DNA from: Sulfurivirga caldicuralii
GTDB lineage: Bacteria > Pseudomonadota > Gammaproteobacteria > Thiomicrospirales > Thiomicrospiraceae
Direction of reading: 5' to 3'
NCBI GenBank assembly: GCA_015661715.1
Contig: DQVN01000110.1
Location: 1 to 12,519 of the forward strand
DNA: 12,519 nt
Part shown: piece by piece, positions 1-9,045 of the stretch
Layout: the number at the start of each line of letters is the position of its first letter
How positions within the stretch are numbered: the first letter of the stretch is position 1
Notes under the pieces: model-generated
What the model was told of the DNA's origin: nothing
The model's database searches: none
The model's input: the letters and a program-made list of their open reading frames with translations, nothing else
Translations under genes and position numbers: made by a program

Positions 1-585
1 CTGGGGGGCGCCACCTTGACCGTGGAGGCCACCCGTGTCCATACGCTCAACCGCGGCTTCAAACTCTCCGGCCAATTGGGCGAGGTGATGCAGGAGTCGG
101 CCAATATCGCCTACAGCTTCATCAGCTCGCACCTGCAGCATTACAAGGCAGACCCGGAGTTTTTCGACAAAGCCTTTGTTCACCTGCATGTTCCCGATGG
201 CGCCACCCCTAAAGATGGCCCCAGCGCTGGGATCACCATGGCCACCGCGCTGCTCTCCCTGGCCCGCGGCGAGCCGGTGCGCCAGGTCATGGCCATGACT
301 GGCGAGCTGAGCCTGACCGGACAGGTCCTCCCGGTAGGCGGGATTCGCGAAAAAGTGATTGCAGCGCGTCGTACCGGCATCAAGTTCATTATTCTGCCGG
401 AGGATAACCGCAAAGACTTCGATGAGCTGCCCGATTATCTGAAAGAGGGCTTGGAAGTGCACTTCGCCCGTCACTATGACGAAGTGGCCAAGCTGGCGTT
501 CAATATTCGCTCCAAATCGCCAGCGCTTAAAGCCTGGCTGGAAAAAGAGGCGCAAATGGCGGCAGAAGGGTGCAAAATCCCTTAA
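1..585 (+). CDS. lon: ATP-dependent protease Lon, C-terminal fragment (5' end outside window)
   Basis: Lon is a cytoplasmic ATP-dependent serine protease that degrades misfolded and regulatory proteins. The frame is open from base 1 to the TAA at 583-585, so 194 codons of the protease end are visible and the ATPase part lies upstream of the window. The fragment is the Lon P-domain. The catalytic serine lies in the motif PKDGPSAGITM (Ser codon 223-225). The catalytic lysine lies in GGIREKVIAARR (Lys codon 352-354). These are the Ser-Lys dyad positions known for the family. The TTG at 16 is an internal Leu codon and not a start. In E. coli, lon is followed by hupB and ppiD on the same strand; here ppiD is convergent and hupB is absent from the gap. 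The fragment has no internal stop or frameshift. Confidence 0.96.
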   Translation: MGGATLTVEATRVHTLNRGFKLSGQLGEVMQESANIAYSFISSHLQHYKADPEFFDKAFVHLHVPDGATPKDGPSAGITMATALLSLARGEPVRQVMAMTGELSLTGQVLPVGGIREKVIAARRTGIKFIILPEDNRKDFDELPDYLKEGLEVHFARHYDEVAKLAFNIRSKSPALKAWLEKEAQMAAEGCKIP

Positions 586-591
586 ATCACG

Positions 592-629
592 CAAAAGCCC
601 CTTTTTCGCGCCTTTTTCAGGGCGTTTTG
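592..629 (+). terminator. Candidate intrinsic terminator of lon
   Basis: CAAAA-GCCC (592-600) can pair with GGGC-G-TTTTG (620-629), leaving one bulged G and a long pyrimidine-rich loop. The descending arm ends in TTTT. A smaller alternative hairpin pairs 609-612 with 621-624, also followed by TTTT. The run of U is short and not clearly downstream of the stem, so this is a weak candidate. The hairpin at 674-701 may be the real stop for lon. Confidence 0.35.
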
Positions 630-654
630 TGCCGCGCGCGGCCCGCTCGAAAAA

Positions 655-673
655 TTTAGGGGGACCCCCTAAA
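655..673 (-). terminator. Second terminator hairpin for the ppiD end (TTTAGGGGG palindrome)
   Basis: TTTAGGGGG (655-663) is the exact reverse complement of CCCCCTAAA (665-673) around a single central base. Read on the minus strand, the hairpin is followed at once by five T (654-650), the layout of an intrinsic terminator. It lies directly after the hairpin at 674-701, so ppiD transcripts meet two hairpins in tandem. The near-perfect G5/C5 palindrome could also be a dispersed repeat. Confidence 0.6.
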
Positions 674-701
674 CAAAAGGCCCGCCTATGCGGGCCTTTT
701 G
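674..701. terminator. Bidirectional intrinsic terminator between lon and ppiD
   Basis: CAAAAGGCCCGC (674-685) pairs perfectly with GCGGGCCTTTTG (690-701) around the loop CTAT. The GC core is flanked by A on one arm and T on the other, so it gives a U-tract in both directions. This is typical of a shared terminator between convergent genes. It begins 20 bases beyond the ppiD stop. Confidence 0.85.
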
Positions 702-721
702 CATACCGGAATGAATGTGCT

Positions 722-2629
722 TTACTTCACCGTTTCATAGGCCGGATAGATTTCGATATCGGCCGCTTGTTTCAACTGGGCAATGCGTGCCTGCACCTCG
801 GCATCGGCAAAGATGCTTGCCACAGCCTGTTTCAACTGCTGCGTGACCACCTCCGCCACAGCGCTGTCCCCTGCTCTCACTGCGGCAACTTCGACCAGAA
901 TAGGGGCGCCCTGGTCTTTCACCAGAATCCAGACCGGCTGATTATCCACCGGCTTAGGGGCTTTGAAGGCCGCTGTAAGGACAACGGGGGGGACACTTTC
1001 ATCCTGGCGGGAAACCCACTTGCGCCCATGCCACTGGGTGTTGGCGGGTTTGATCTCACGCACCGGCTTACCCGCTTTCAACTGGGTCAACAACGCCTTG
1101 GCAGCCTTTTCTGCCGCAGCTTGCGCCCGCGCCTGGCGCAACTGCTCGGCGATACGTGCTTTCACTTCAGCAAAGGTAAGCTGGCGGGATGGAATCACTT
1201 CTTTCACCCGCACCACCACGGCCCGATCAGGCCCCAGCTCAATCAACTGACTGTTGAGGCGCTGTTTGAACACCTCATCGGAAAAGAGCGTTTGACGCAC
1301 TTTCGGGTTGGCAAAGATCCCCTCGCCATGTTCACGGATCACGGGCTTCGAGGTCTCCACGGCAGCACCAATGGCCTCGGCAGCCGCATCCAGACTGTCC
1401 GGCTGCTCATAGGCCTGGGTGTTCATGGCCTCCTGCAACTCATAATAGGCTTTGTCCGCCTGCTGCTGGCGATACAGTTGCTCGACCCGCTCCTTCACTT
1501 CAGTAAAAGGTTGAGTCTGTTTCGGTTTGATATCCAGTAGCTGGATCAGGTGATAACCAAAACGGGTTTGCACCGGCTCGGAGATTTCCCCTTTTTTCAT
1601 GGAGAACACTTTCTCATCGAACGCCGGCACCATGGTGCCCTGTTCAAACCAGCCCAAATCACCGCCCACGGCGGCAGAGCCCGGGTCTTCAGAATAAGTC
1701 TGCGCCAACTTGGCAAATGGCTCGCCCGCCTCCAGCTTGGCCTGAATTTCGGCAATTTTTTTCTGCGCAGCCGCTTCAGATTCGCTGTCGCCCTGTTTGG
1801 CCAGAATCAAGATATGTCGCGCCTGACGCTGTTCCGCGACGGTGAATAGGTCTTGGTTGTCCTGGTAAAAACGCTCAAGCTCATCCTGGGTGGGCTTCAC
1901 CTGCTTGGCCAGGGTGCGTTTGTCCAGCAACACATATTCAGCAATCACCTTTTCCGGTTCAATAAATTCCTCTTTATGGGCCTCATAATAGGTCTTCAGC
2001 TCCTCATCAGTGAGCTGAACCTGGGCCAGATAAGGCTTCATATCAAACACTAACCAGCCGATCTGACGCTGTTGCTGCTGTAGTGCCACCAGTTGATCCA
2101 ACTCTACCGGCAGGGCCAGAGCGGATGCCGCTGTCAGATTACGATACTGTTGTTCTAGCAAGCTCAAACGCTGGAGCTGCTCAAACTGGGCCACGCTCAG
2201 ACCATTGGCGGCCAAGATTTGTTCGTATTTTTTCTGATCAAATTGACCCTGCTCATCGAGAAAGATGGGCGCAGACTGAATCACCATGGCCAATTGGGCA
2301 TCGCTGATGGCCATACCATGGGACTGCGTCCACTGCTGAATCAGCTTCATCTCGATCAGACGATCGAGAATCTGGCGGCGCAGTTCCTTGTCATCCACCA
2401 GTTGTTCAAAGAGATCGCCAAACTGCTGCTGCAACTGCTGTTTCTGGCGCTGATACATGCGCAAAAATTCGCTCGCATCAATCTCCTCACCATTGACCTC
2501 AGCCACCACCACTTTGCTTGGCCCGGTAAAATAATTGTTGATCCCCCACAGGGCGAAGGGTATGGCAATCAAGCCAATAATTGCCCACGCAACAATGCCT
2601 TTGGCGCGTTCACGGATAAATTCAAGCAT
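722..2629 (-). CDS. ppiD: Peptidyl-prolyl isomerase-like periplasmic chaperone PpiD
   Basis: PpiD is an inner-membrane-anchored periplasmic chaperone that works near the SecYEG exit and helps newly exported proteins fold. The 635-residue product is close to the E. coli length of about 623. One N-terminal transmembrane anchor spans residues about 12-31. A SurA-like chaperone region follows (about 36-250), then one parvulin domain (about 267-368), then a long C-terminal chaperone-like segment. The parvulin domain keeps His272, the GGDLGWF segment with Asp324, Met333, Phe337 and the FGYH segment with His360. The start ATG has an AGGA sequence eight bases upstream. The gene begins 12 bases after the purA stop, so it is probably the last gene of the hflK operon, and it ends at strong terminators. 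E. coli instead has ppiD downstream of lon and hupB. Confidence 0.93.
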   Translation of the reverse strand: MLEFIRERAKGIVAWAIIGLIAIPFALWGINNYFTGPSKVVVAEVNGEEIDASEFLRMYQRQKQQLQQQFGDLFEQLVDDKELRRQILDRLIEMKLIQQWTQSHGMAISDAQLAMVIQSAPIFLDEQGQFDQKKYEQILAANGLSVAQFEQLQRLSLLEQQYRNLTAASALALPVELDQLVALQQQQRQIGWLVFDMKPYLAQVQLTDEELKTYYEAHKEEFIEPEKVIAEYVLLDKRTLAKQVKPTQDELERFYQDNQDLFTVAEQRQARHILILAKQGDSESEAAAQKKIAEIQAKLEAGEPFAKLAQTYSEDPGSAAVGGDLGWFEQGTMVPAFDEKVFSMKKGEISEPVQTRFGYHLIQLLDIKPKQTQPFTEVKERVEQLYRQQQADKAYYELQEAMNTQAYEQPDSLDAAAEAIGAAVETSKPVIREHGEGIFANPKVRQTLFSDEVFKQRLNSQLIELGPDRAVVVRVKEVIPSRQLTFAEVKARIAEQLRQARAQAAAEKAAKALLTQLKAGKPVREIKPANTQWHGRKWVSRQDESVPPVVLTAAFKAPKPVDNQPVWILVKDQGAPILVEVAAVRAGDSAVAEVVTQQLKQAVASIFADAEVQARIAQLKQAADIEIYPAYETVK

Positions 2630-2641
2630 AGTCAGTGTCCT

Positions 2642-5167
<2,526 letters not shown>

Positions 5168-5171
<4 letters not shown>

Positions 5172-5365
5172 GTTGTCAGATAAATCACCAACAGCCCCAG
5201 CAGAATACTGCTCAGCCCCATCAGGCGCAGCGACATTTCTGATAATTGGGTGGCCTCGCGCATGATCCGCCGCCAGTACTCAGGAAAGGCAAACGGCAGA
5301 ATGCCTTCGAAAATAAAGGCCAAGCCCACCGCTGCCCACAAAATAGCTTGCTGGGTCTCTGTCAT
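5168..5365 (-). CDS. DUF2065 (YjeT-like) small inner-membrane protein
   Basis: This 65-residue protein has two predicted transmembrane helices (about 5-24 and 44-63) joined by a short charged loop containing PEYWRRIMREA. That pattern and its position directly after hflC match the DUF2065 family, called YjeT in E. coli, whose function is unknown. It starts three bases after the hflC stop with no clear Shine-Dalgarno sequence. Its TGA overlaps the hisZ ATG, so it is probably co-translated with both neighbours. Its conserved place beside HflKC suggests a role near that membrane complex, but that is inference from context only. Confidence 0.88.
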
Positions 5366-5368
5366 GGC

Positions 5369-6241
5369 TTAGCGTATCATCTCGCCATCCTGGCGCATCA
5401 TGAAGCGGAAGTAATCCGACTTGGGATCCAGCACCAGAATGTCATCCTTACCCTGGAATGCGGCCTGATAGGACTCCAGGCTCTTGAAGAAAGCAAAGAA
5501 GTCTGCATCTTTTTGATAGGCCTGCGCATAGATCTCGGATGCCTTGGCATCACCCTCACCGCGGATGGCCTCAGCCTTGCGGTAAGCCTCTGCCAGAATA
5601 ACAACCCGCTGTCGGTCTGCCTCGGCGCGGATCTTCTCTGCCGCCTCAGCCCCTTCGGAGCGCAGCTCATTGGCCACCCGCTTCCGTTCCGCTTCCATCC
5701 GACGATAGACGGATTCGGAGACATCACGAGGCAGATCGACACGCTTGATGCGCACATCCACCACCTCAATCCCGAATGCCGTCGCATCTTGGCGCGCTTT
5801 TGCCGTGATAGCACGGGTAATCTCATCCCGCTGGCTGGCGATCACCTCTTTTACCGTCCGGCTACCAAATTCAGCGCGTAAGCCATCCTTCAGAATTTGC
5901 GACAGGCGCATATTGGCCAGGCGGATATCGCCCCCCATGGTGGTGTAAAAGCGGGCGCTGTCGGCAATGCGCCATTTGGCAAAGGAATCCACGATTAGAT
6001 TCTTCTTCTCCACCGTCAAATACCGCTCCGGTGGCGCATCCAACGTCTGCAGCCGGGCATCGAAGGTGCGCACATTATTGACAAACGGCGTTTTCATGTG
6101 TAAGCCTGGCTCAAGATCCGCCTTAACGATCTCTCCCAAACGGAAAACGATGCCCGTTTCTCCCTCTTTGACAACAAAGAAGGCATTGCCTGCGATAAAG
6201 ATGATCGCGGCCAGCGCTATGAGCAGAATATTATTTTTCAT
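5369..6241 (-). CDS. hflC: HflC, membrane partner of the FtsH protease
   Basis: HflC pairs with HflK in a large inner-membrane SPFH-family assembly that encloses and modulates the AAA protease FtsH. The 290-residue product has an N-terminal transmembrane helix (about 4-23) and then FFVVKEGETGIVFRLGEI, the usual start of the periplasmic SPFH domain. A charged Ala/Glu-rich coiled-coil segment (about 180-240) with AEAYRKAEAIRGEGDAKA and a C-terminal tail follow. I chose the ATG at 6241, which overlaps the hflK stop as TGATG. A TTG one codon earlier would add one residue. A GGGAG sequence lies eight bases before the ATG. The protein is complete, with no sign of damage. Confidence 0.95.
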   Translation of the reverse strand: MKNNILLIALAAIIFIAGNAFFVVKEGETGIVFRLGEIVKADLEPGLHMKTPFVNNVRTFDARLQTLDAPPERYLTVEKKNLIVDSFAKWRIADSARFYTTMGGDIRLANMRLSQILKDGLRAEFGSRTVKEVIASQRDEITRAITAKARQDATAFGIEVVDVRIKRVDLPRDVSESVYRRMEAERKRVANELRSEGAEAAEKIRAEADRQRVVILAEAYRKAEAIRGEGDAKASEIYAQAYQKDADFFAFFKSLESYQAAFQGKDDILVLDPKSDYFRFMMRQDGEMIR

Positions 6242-7449
6242 CAACGCAGCTCCCTTGATCTGAGCAGTTCACGCAGGCGGCTACCGCCACGGTTATCCTG
6301 GATGGTAGCCTTGTTTTCCAGGGTGGAACTGGTATTACGCGCCGGAGCCAAATGTTGCAGCGGCGGCTGAGGCGTAGGGGCAGCATTTGCCGCGCCCAGC
6401 TTATCCAATGGCAGATAGATCAGCTTCCCTTCTGAGTCCATCATAAACACCTTGGTGGTGGTGGAGAAGACATTGGTCAAGGCATCCTTGTACATGCGCT
6501 CCCGGGTCACTGCCGGCGCCTTCTGATAGGCGGTCAGAATGCTGACGAAACGGCTTGCCTCACCCTGGGCCTGTTCGATAACACGCTGACGGTAGGCCTC
6601 AGCTTCAGAAAGCTCACGGGCGGCCATCCCCCGCGCTTTCGGGATAATGTCATTGGCATAGGCTTGCGCCTCGTTAATCAGTCGCTCGCGATCCTCGCGC
6701 GCCTTGACCACATCGGCAAAAGCCGCCTGCACCTGCTCCGGTGGCTGTGCATCCTGCAGGTTGACACTGGTAATCAGCAGTCCAGCATGATAAGTATCCA
6801 GGTACTGCTGCGCCAGATCCTGAACCTGAGAGACCACCTGATCGCGCCCCTGGGTCAGGACAAAGTCCATTTTGTTTTTGCCCACCACAGAACGCAGGGC
6901 GCTCTCCACCGCTAAACGCAGGGTAATATCAGGATCCGCCACATTGAACAGGTAGTTCCGCGCGCTGGAAATCTTATATTGAATGGCGATCTTGATATCA
7001 ACGATATTCTCATCCTCTGTCAGCATCAGAGCCTCAGAGGGAACCTGCTGCACCACGCCTTGACCACCGCCTGAGCGATAGCCGATTTCCGCATGGCGGA
7101 TCTGGTCCACATTGACAATCTGCACTTTTTCAATCGGCCATGGCCAATGCCAGTGTGGCCCCGCCGTGGTCTCATCCACATAGGCGCCAAAACGGGTGAC
7201 CACGCCGCGCTCGGCCGGATCAACAATATAGATACCGGAGAGCAGCCAGACGATGACCGCAACCGCTAAAACAACGCCTGCGCCCACACCACCAAAGGGA
7301 TTACTGCCTCCAAGTTTGTTTTTGAGCTGATTGATCAGATCGTCTATGTCCGGCCCTTTGGGGCCGTTCCGACCGCCGTTTTCCGGCTTGTTGGACCCAC
7401 CCGATCCCCAGGGATCCTGACTGGGTTTGCCAGGTTCATTCCACGCCAT
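6241..7449 (-). CDS. hflK: HflK, membrane partner of the FtsH protease
   Basis: HflK forms the hetero-oligomeric HflKC complex with HflC around FtsH. From the chosen ATG the protein has 402 residues. It begins MAWNEPGKPSQDPWGSG, very like the E. coli N-terminus. A Gly/Asn/Pro-rich cytoplasmic tail follows, then a transmembrane helix (about 55-76), then the SPFH domain starting IYIVDPAERGVVTRFGAYV. A coiled-coil part contains AEAYRQRVIEQAQGEASRF, and the tail is Pro/Ala-rich. The frame stays open ten codons further upstream, but the inner start has an AGGAG six bases before it and matches the family. The gene is the first of the operon and lies downstream of the promoter at 7488-7516. Confidence 0.95.
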   Translation of the reverse strand: MAWNEPGKPSQDPWGSGGSNKPENGGRNGPKGPDIDDLINQLKNKLGGSNPFGGVGAGVVLAVAVIVWLLSGIYIVDPAERGVVTRFGAYVDETTAGPHWHWPWPIEKVQIVNVDQIRHAEIGYRSGGGQGVVQQVPSEALMLTEDENIVDIKIAIQYKISSARNYLFNVADPDITLRLAVESALRSVVGKNKMDFVLTQGRDQVVSQVQDLAQQYLDTYHAGLLITSVNLQDAQPPEQVQAAFADVVKAREDRERLINEAQAYANDIIPKARGMAARELSEAEAYRQRVIEQAQGEASRFVSILTAYQKAPAVTRERMYKDALTNVFSTTTKVFMMDSEGKLIYLPLDKLGAANAAPTPQPPLQHLAPARNTSSTLENKATIQDNRGGSRLRELLRSRELR

Positions 7450-7455
7450 ACGGCT

Positions 7456-7460
7456 CTCCT
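7456..7460 (-). promoter_or_regulatory. Ribosome binding site that fixes the hflK start
   Basis: AGGAG on the minus strand sits six bases before the ATG at 7449. It supports that start over the upstream in-frame ATG at 7479, which would lie only a base or two from the predicted transcription start and so could hardly be used. Confidence 0.75.
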
Positions 7461-7471
7461 GTAGTTTAGCG

Positions 7472-7481
7472 GTTTGCAAAC
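7472..7481. promoter_or_regulatory. Perfect palindrome GTTTGCAAAC at the predicted hflK transcription start
   Basis: GTTTGCAAAC is a perfect 10-base palindrome flanked by a partly matching AGCG and GCT. It overlaps the expected transcription start of the hflK promoter, a usual place for a repressor site. The short central GC dyad is reminiscent of LacI/GalR-family operators. A 10-base palindrome can occur by chance, so this is a weak call. Confidence 0.25.
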
Positions 7482-7487
7482 GCTCGT

Positions 7488-7516
7488 ATTGTAGTGATAA
7501 AGTCCGTTAATGTCAC
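7488..7516 (-). promoter_or_regulatory. Sigma-70-type promoter of the hflK-hflC-DUF2065-hisZ-purA-ppiD operon
   Basis: On the minus strand GTGACA (7516-7511) lies exactly 17 bases before TACAAT (7493-7488). Each differs from consensus TTGACA and TATAAT at one position. The predicted start, near 7481, gives a leader of about 30 bases to the hflK ATG. The -35 box begins four bases after the stop of the upstream transporter gene, and no terminator is visible between them, so read-through from that gene is also possible. Confidence 0.72.
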
Positions 7517-7520
7517 ATTA

Positions 7521-8981
7521 TTACGACTTATCAGCAACCCGATACAGATTAAATCGGCTGCGGTTGTATACATAGAGGGCATAGAGAACCAAAGCCACAC
7601 CCACTGCCACCACCTGTTGCCAGACATCACTCGCCAGATTGGAGGCGAACACAATCAAGACCCCCACCGGCGCAATCAGGCGAAGATCCCACTTAAAAGC
7701 GGCATCCAGCCCGGGCATCAGGCGAAATTCTGCCTGACGCTGCCGATCACTCACCACCCAGGCCATGAACACGGCGATCAGCATACCCCCTAAGGGCAGC
7801 ATAATATTGGCCGTGATGAAATCCAGGCTGTCGAAAAAGGTCTTGCCTGGCAGGAAGTGCACATTCGCCCATACATTAAACGACAGCACCGTCCCAATCC
7901 CCAACAGCCATACCAAAGCCCCTAGCAACCCTGTGGCCTTGACCCGGCTGATACGCCAGTTCTGCTCCACCCAACTCACCGCCGGTTCAATCAGGGAAAT
8001 GGCAGAGCTCAGCGCAGCCAGCACCACCAGAAAGAAAAACAGCGTGCCCCAGAACCAGCCGCCGCTCATCTGGCCAAAGGCCACAGGCAGGGTTTGAAAC
8101 AACAGGCCCGGCCCCGCACCCGCAGCCAGCCCATTCCCAAAAACCACGGTAAAGATAATCACCCCGGCCAACAAAGCCACCAGGGTATCCGCCAATACGA
8201 TCCAGACCGCCGCCTTGCCGATGGAATACCGCTTTGGCAGGTAAGAACCATAGACCATCATCGCCCCCATACCGATGCTCAGGGTGAAAAACGCATGGCC
8301 CATGGCCACCAGCACCGCCTCCCAGGTCAGCTTGCTGAAATCAGGGGCAAACAGGAAACGCAAACTGTCTTGGAAACTCGCCTGAGCCACCGACCAGCCC
8401 AGCAAGATTAATAAAATAAGAAACAGTAGCGGCATCATCAAATTAAGCGCTTTTTCCAACCCCCCTTTGACCCCCTTAGCCACAATGGCCAGTGTCAATG
8501 CCACCATGACCGTATGCCAGAACAGCAATGCCCAAGGGTTGGCCAGCAGGCCGTCAAAATAGTCCCCCACCTGTTCGCTGTTGATCCCGCGAAAATGCCC
8601 CATGGCACTTTGCACAAAATAGTCCATCGCCCAGCCGGCAATAACGGTATAGAACGACAGAATCAACAGCCCGGCCAACACCCCTGCCAACCCGACCAAC
8701 GCCCAAAGGGGGCTGGCGCGAAAATCCGCCGCAAGATTGGCCATGGCCTGGGGCGGGTTCGCTTTACCCATACGTCCAAGACCAATCTCCGCCATCAATA
8801 CGGGCAAGCCGATCAGAGCCACACACAGCAGATAGACCAGCACAAAGGCGCCACCCCCATTCTCGCCAGCGATATATGGGAATTTCCAGATATTGCCCAA
8901 CCCCACGGCGGAGCCCACCGCCGCCAGGATAAATATCCGTTGTGAACTCCACTGGGGCTTGCTCAGTTTTATTGCGCTCAT
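7521..8981 (-). CDS. Sodium-dependent transporter of the NSS (neurotransmitter:sodium symporter) family
   Basis: NSS proteins are inner-membrane LeuT-fold symporters that usually import amino acids with sodium. The 486-residue product has 11 or 12 predicted transmembrane helices. The helix-1 signature GSAVGLGNIWKFPYIAGENG (residues 23-42) is present, including Gly23, Ala25, Val26 and Asn30, which align with LeuT Gly20, Ala22, Val23 and Asn27 at the sodium sites. FFTLSIGMGAMMVYGSY (231-247) matches helix 6. AALSSAIS (322-329) matches the LeuT Na2 region, with Ser replacing Thr354. The substrate cannot be read from the sequence. The ATG has a strong GGAGG four bases upstream. The gene lies just upstream of hflK on the same strand with a 71-base gap, a place where hflX is found in E. 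coli and Pseudomonas. Confidence 0.92.
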   Translation of the reverse strand: MSAIKLSKPQWSSQRIFILAAVGSAVGLGNIWKFPYIAGENGGGAFVLVYLLCVALIGLPVLMAEIGLGRMGKANPPQAMANLAADFRASPLWALVGLAGVLAGLLILSFYTVIAGWAMDYFVQSAMGHFRGINSEQVGDYFDGLLANPWALLFWHTVMVALTLAIVAKGVKGGLEKALNLMMPLLFLILLILLGWSVAQASFQDSLRFLFAPDFSKLTWEAVLVAMGHAFFTLSIGMGAMMVYGSYLPKRYSIGKAAVWIVLADTLVALLAGVIIFTVVFGNGLAAGAGPGLLFQTLPVAFGQMSGGWFWGTLFFFLVVLAALSSAISLIEPAVSWVEQNWRISRVKATGLLGALVWLLGIGTVLSFNVWANVHFLPGKTFFDSLDFITANIMLPLGGMLIAVFMAWVVSDRQRQAEFRLMPGLDAAFKWDLRLIAPVGVLIVFASNLASDVWQQVVAVGVALVLYALYVYNRSRFNLYRVADKS

Positions 8982-9016
8982 TCACCCTCCACTGAAGCTA
9001 AAATAGGCATCGGATC

Positions 9017-9045
9017 ATTATAGTAGCTTACCCCGTCTATGCACA
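9017..9045 (-). promoter_or_regulatory. Candidate promoter of the NSS transporter gene, overlapping the murB start
   Basis: A perfect TATAAT (9022-9017, minus strand) would start transcription near 9010, giving a leader of about 29 bases. The hexamer 17 bases upstream, TGTGCA, matches the -35 consensus at only three of six positions and lies on the first murB codons. On the opposite strand TATAGT (9019-9024) is a candidate -10 for murB. The two divergent promoters would therefore overlap face to face in this 57-base gap. Confidence 0.45.

Larger units (their letters stand above)
586..721. other. Palindrome-rich convergent intergenic region between lon and ppiD
   Basis: This 136-base gap separates two convergent genes and holds no convincing ORF. 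It contains four inverted repeats in a row. There is an imperfect hairpin at 592-629, the perfect 12-base palindrome GCCGCGCGCGGC at 631-642, a 19-base palindrome centred on one base at 655-673, and a 12-base-pair hairpin at 674-701. The last two look like terminators and are listed separately. Nothing resembling hupB, which sits between lon and ppiD in E. coli, remains here. Confidence 0.7.

Noticed and set aside
476..1540. Long plus-strand open frame (354 codons) over the lon end and ppiD
   Set aside because: It begins inside lon in another frame, crosses the terminator region and lies antisense to ppiD, whose protein is clearly conserved. The predicted protein has low-complexity His/Leu/Arg content typical of an antisense shadow.
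7450..7479. Ten-codon N-terminal extension of HflK from the ATG at 7479
   Set aside because: The extension starts about at the predicted transcription start and lacks a ribosome site. The ATG at 7449 has AGGAG and matches the known HflK N-terminus.
7493..7517. Possible CRP site (TGTGA ... TCACT) in the hflK promoter
   Set aside because: The half sites are 15 bases apart instead of 6, and they coincide with the -35 box and the end of the spacer.
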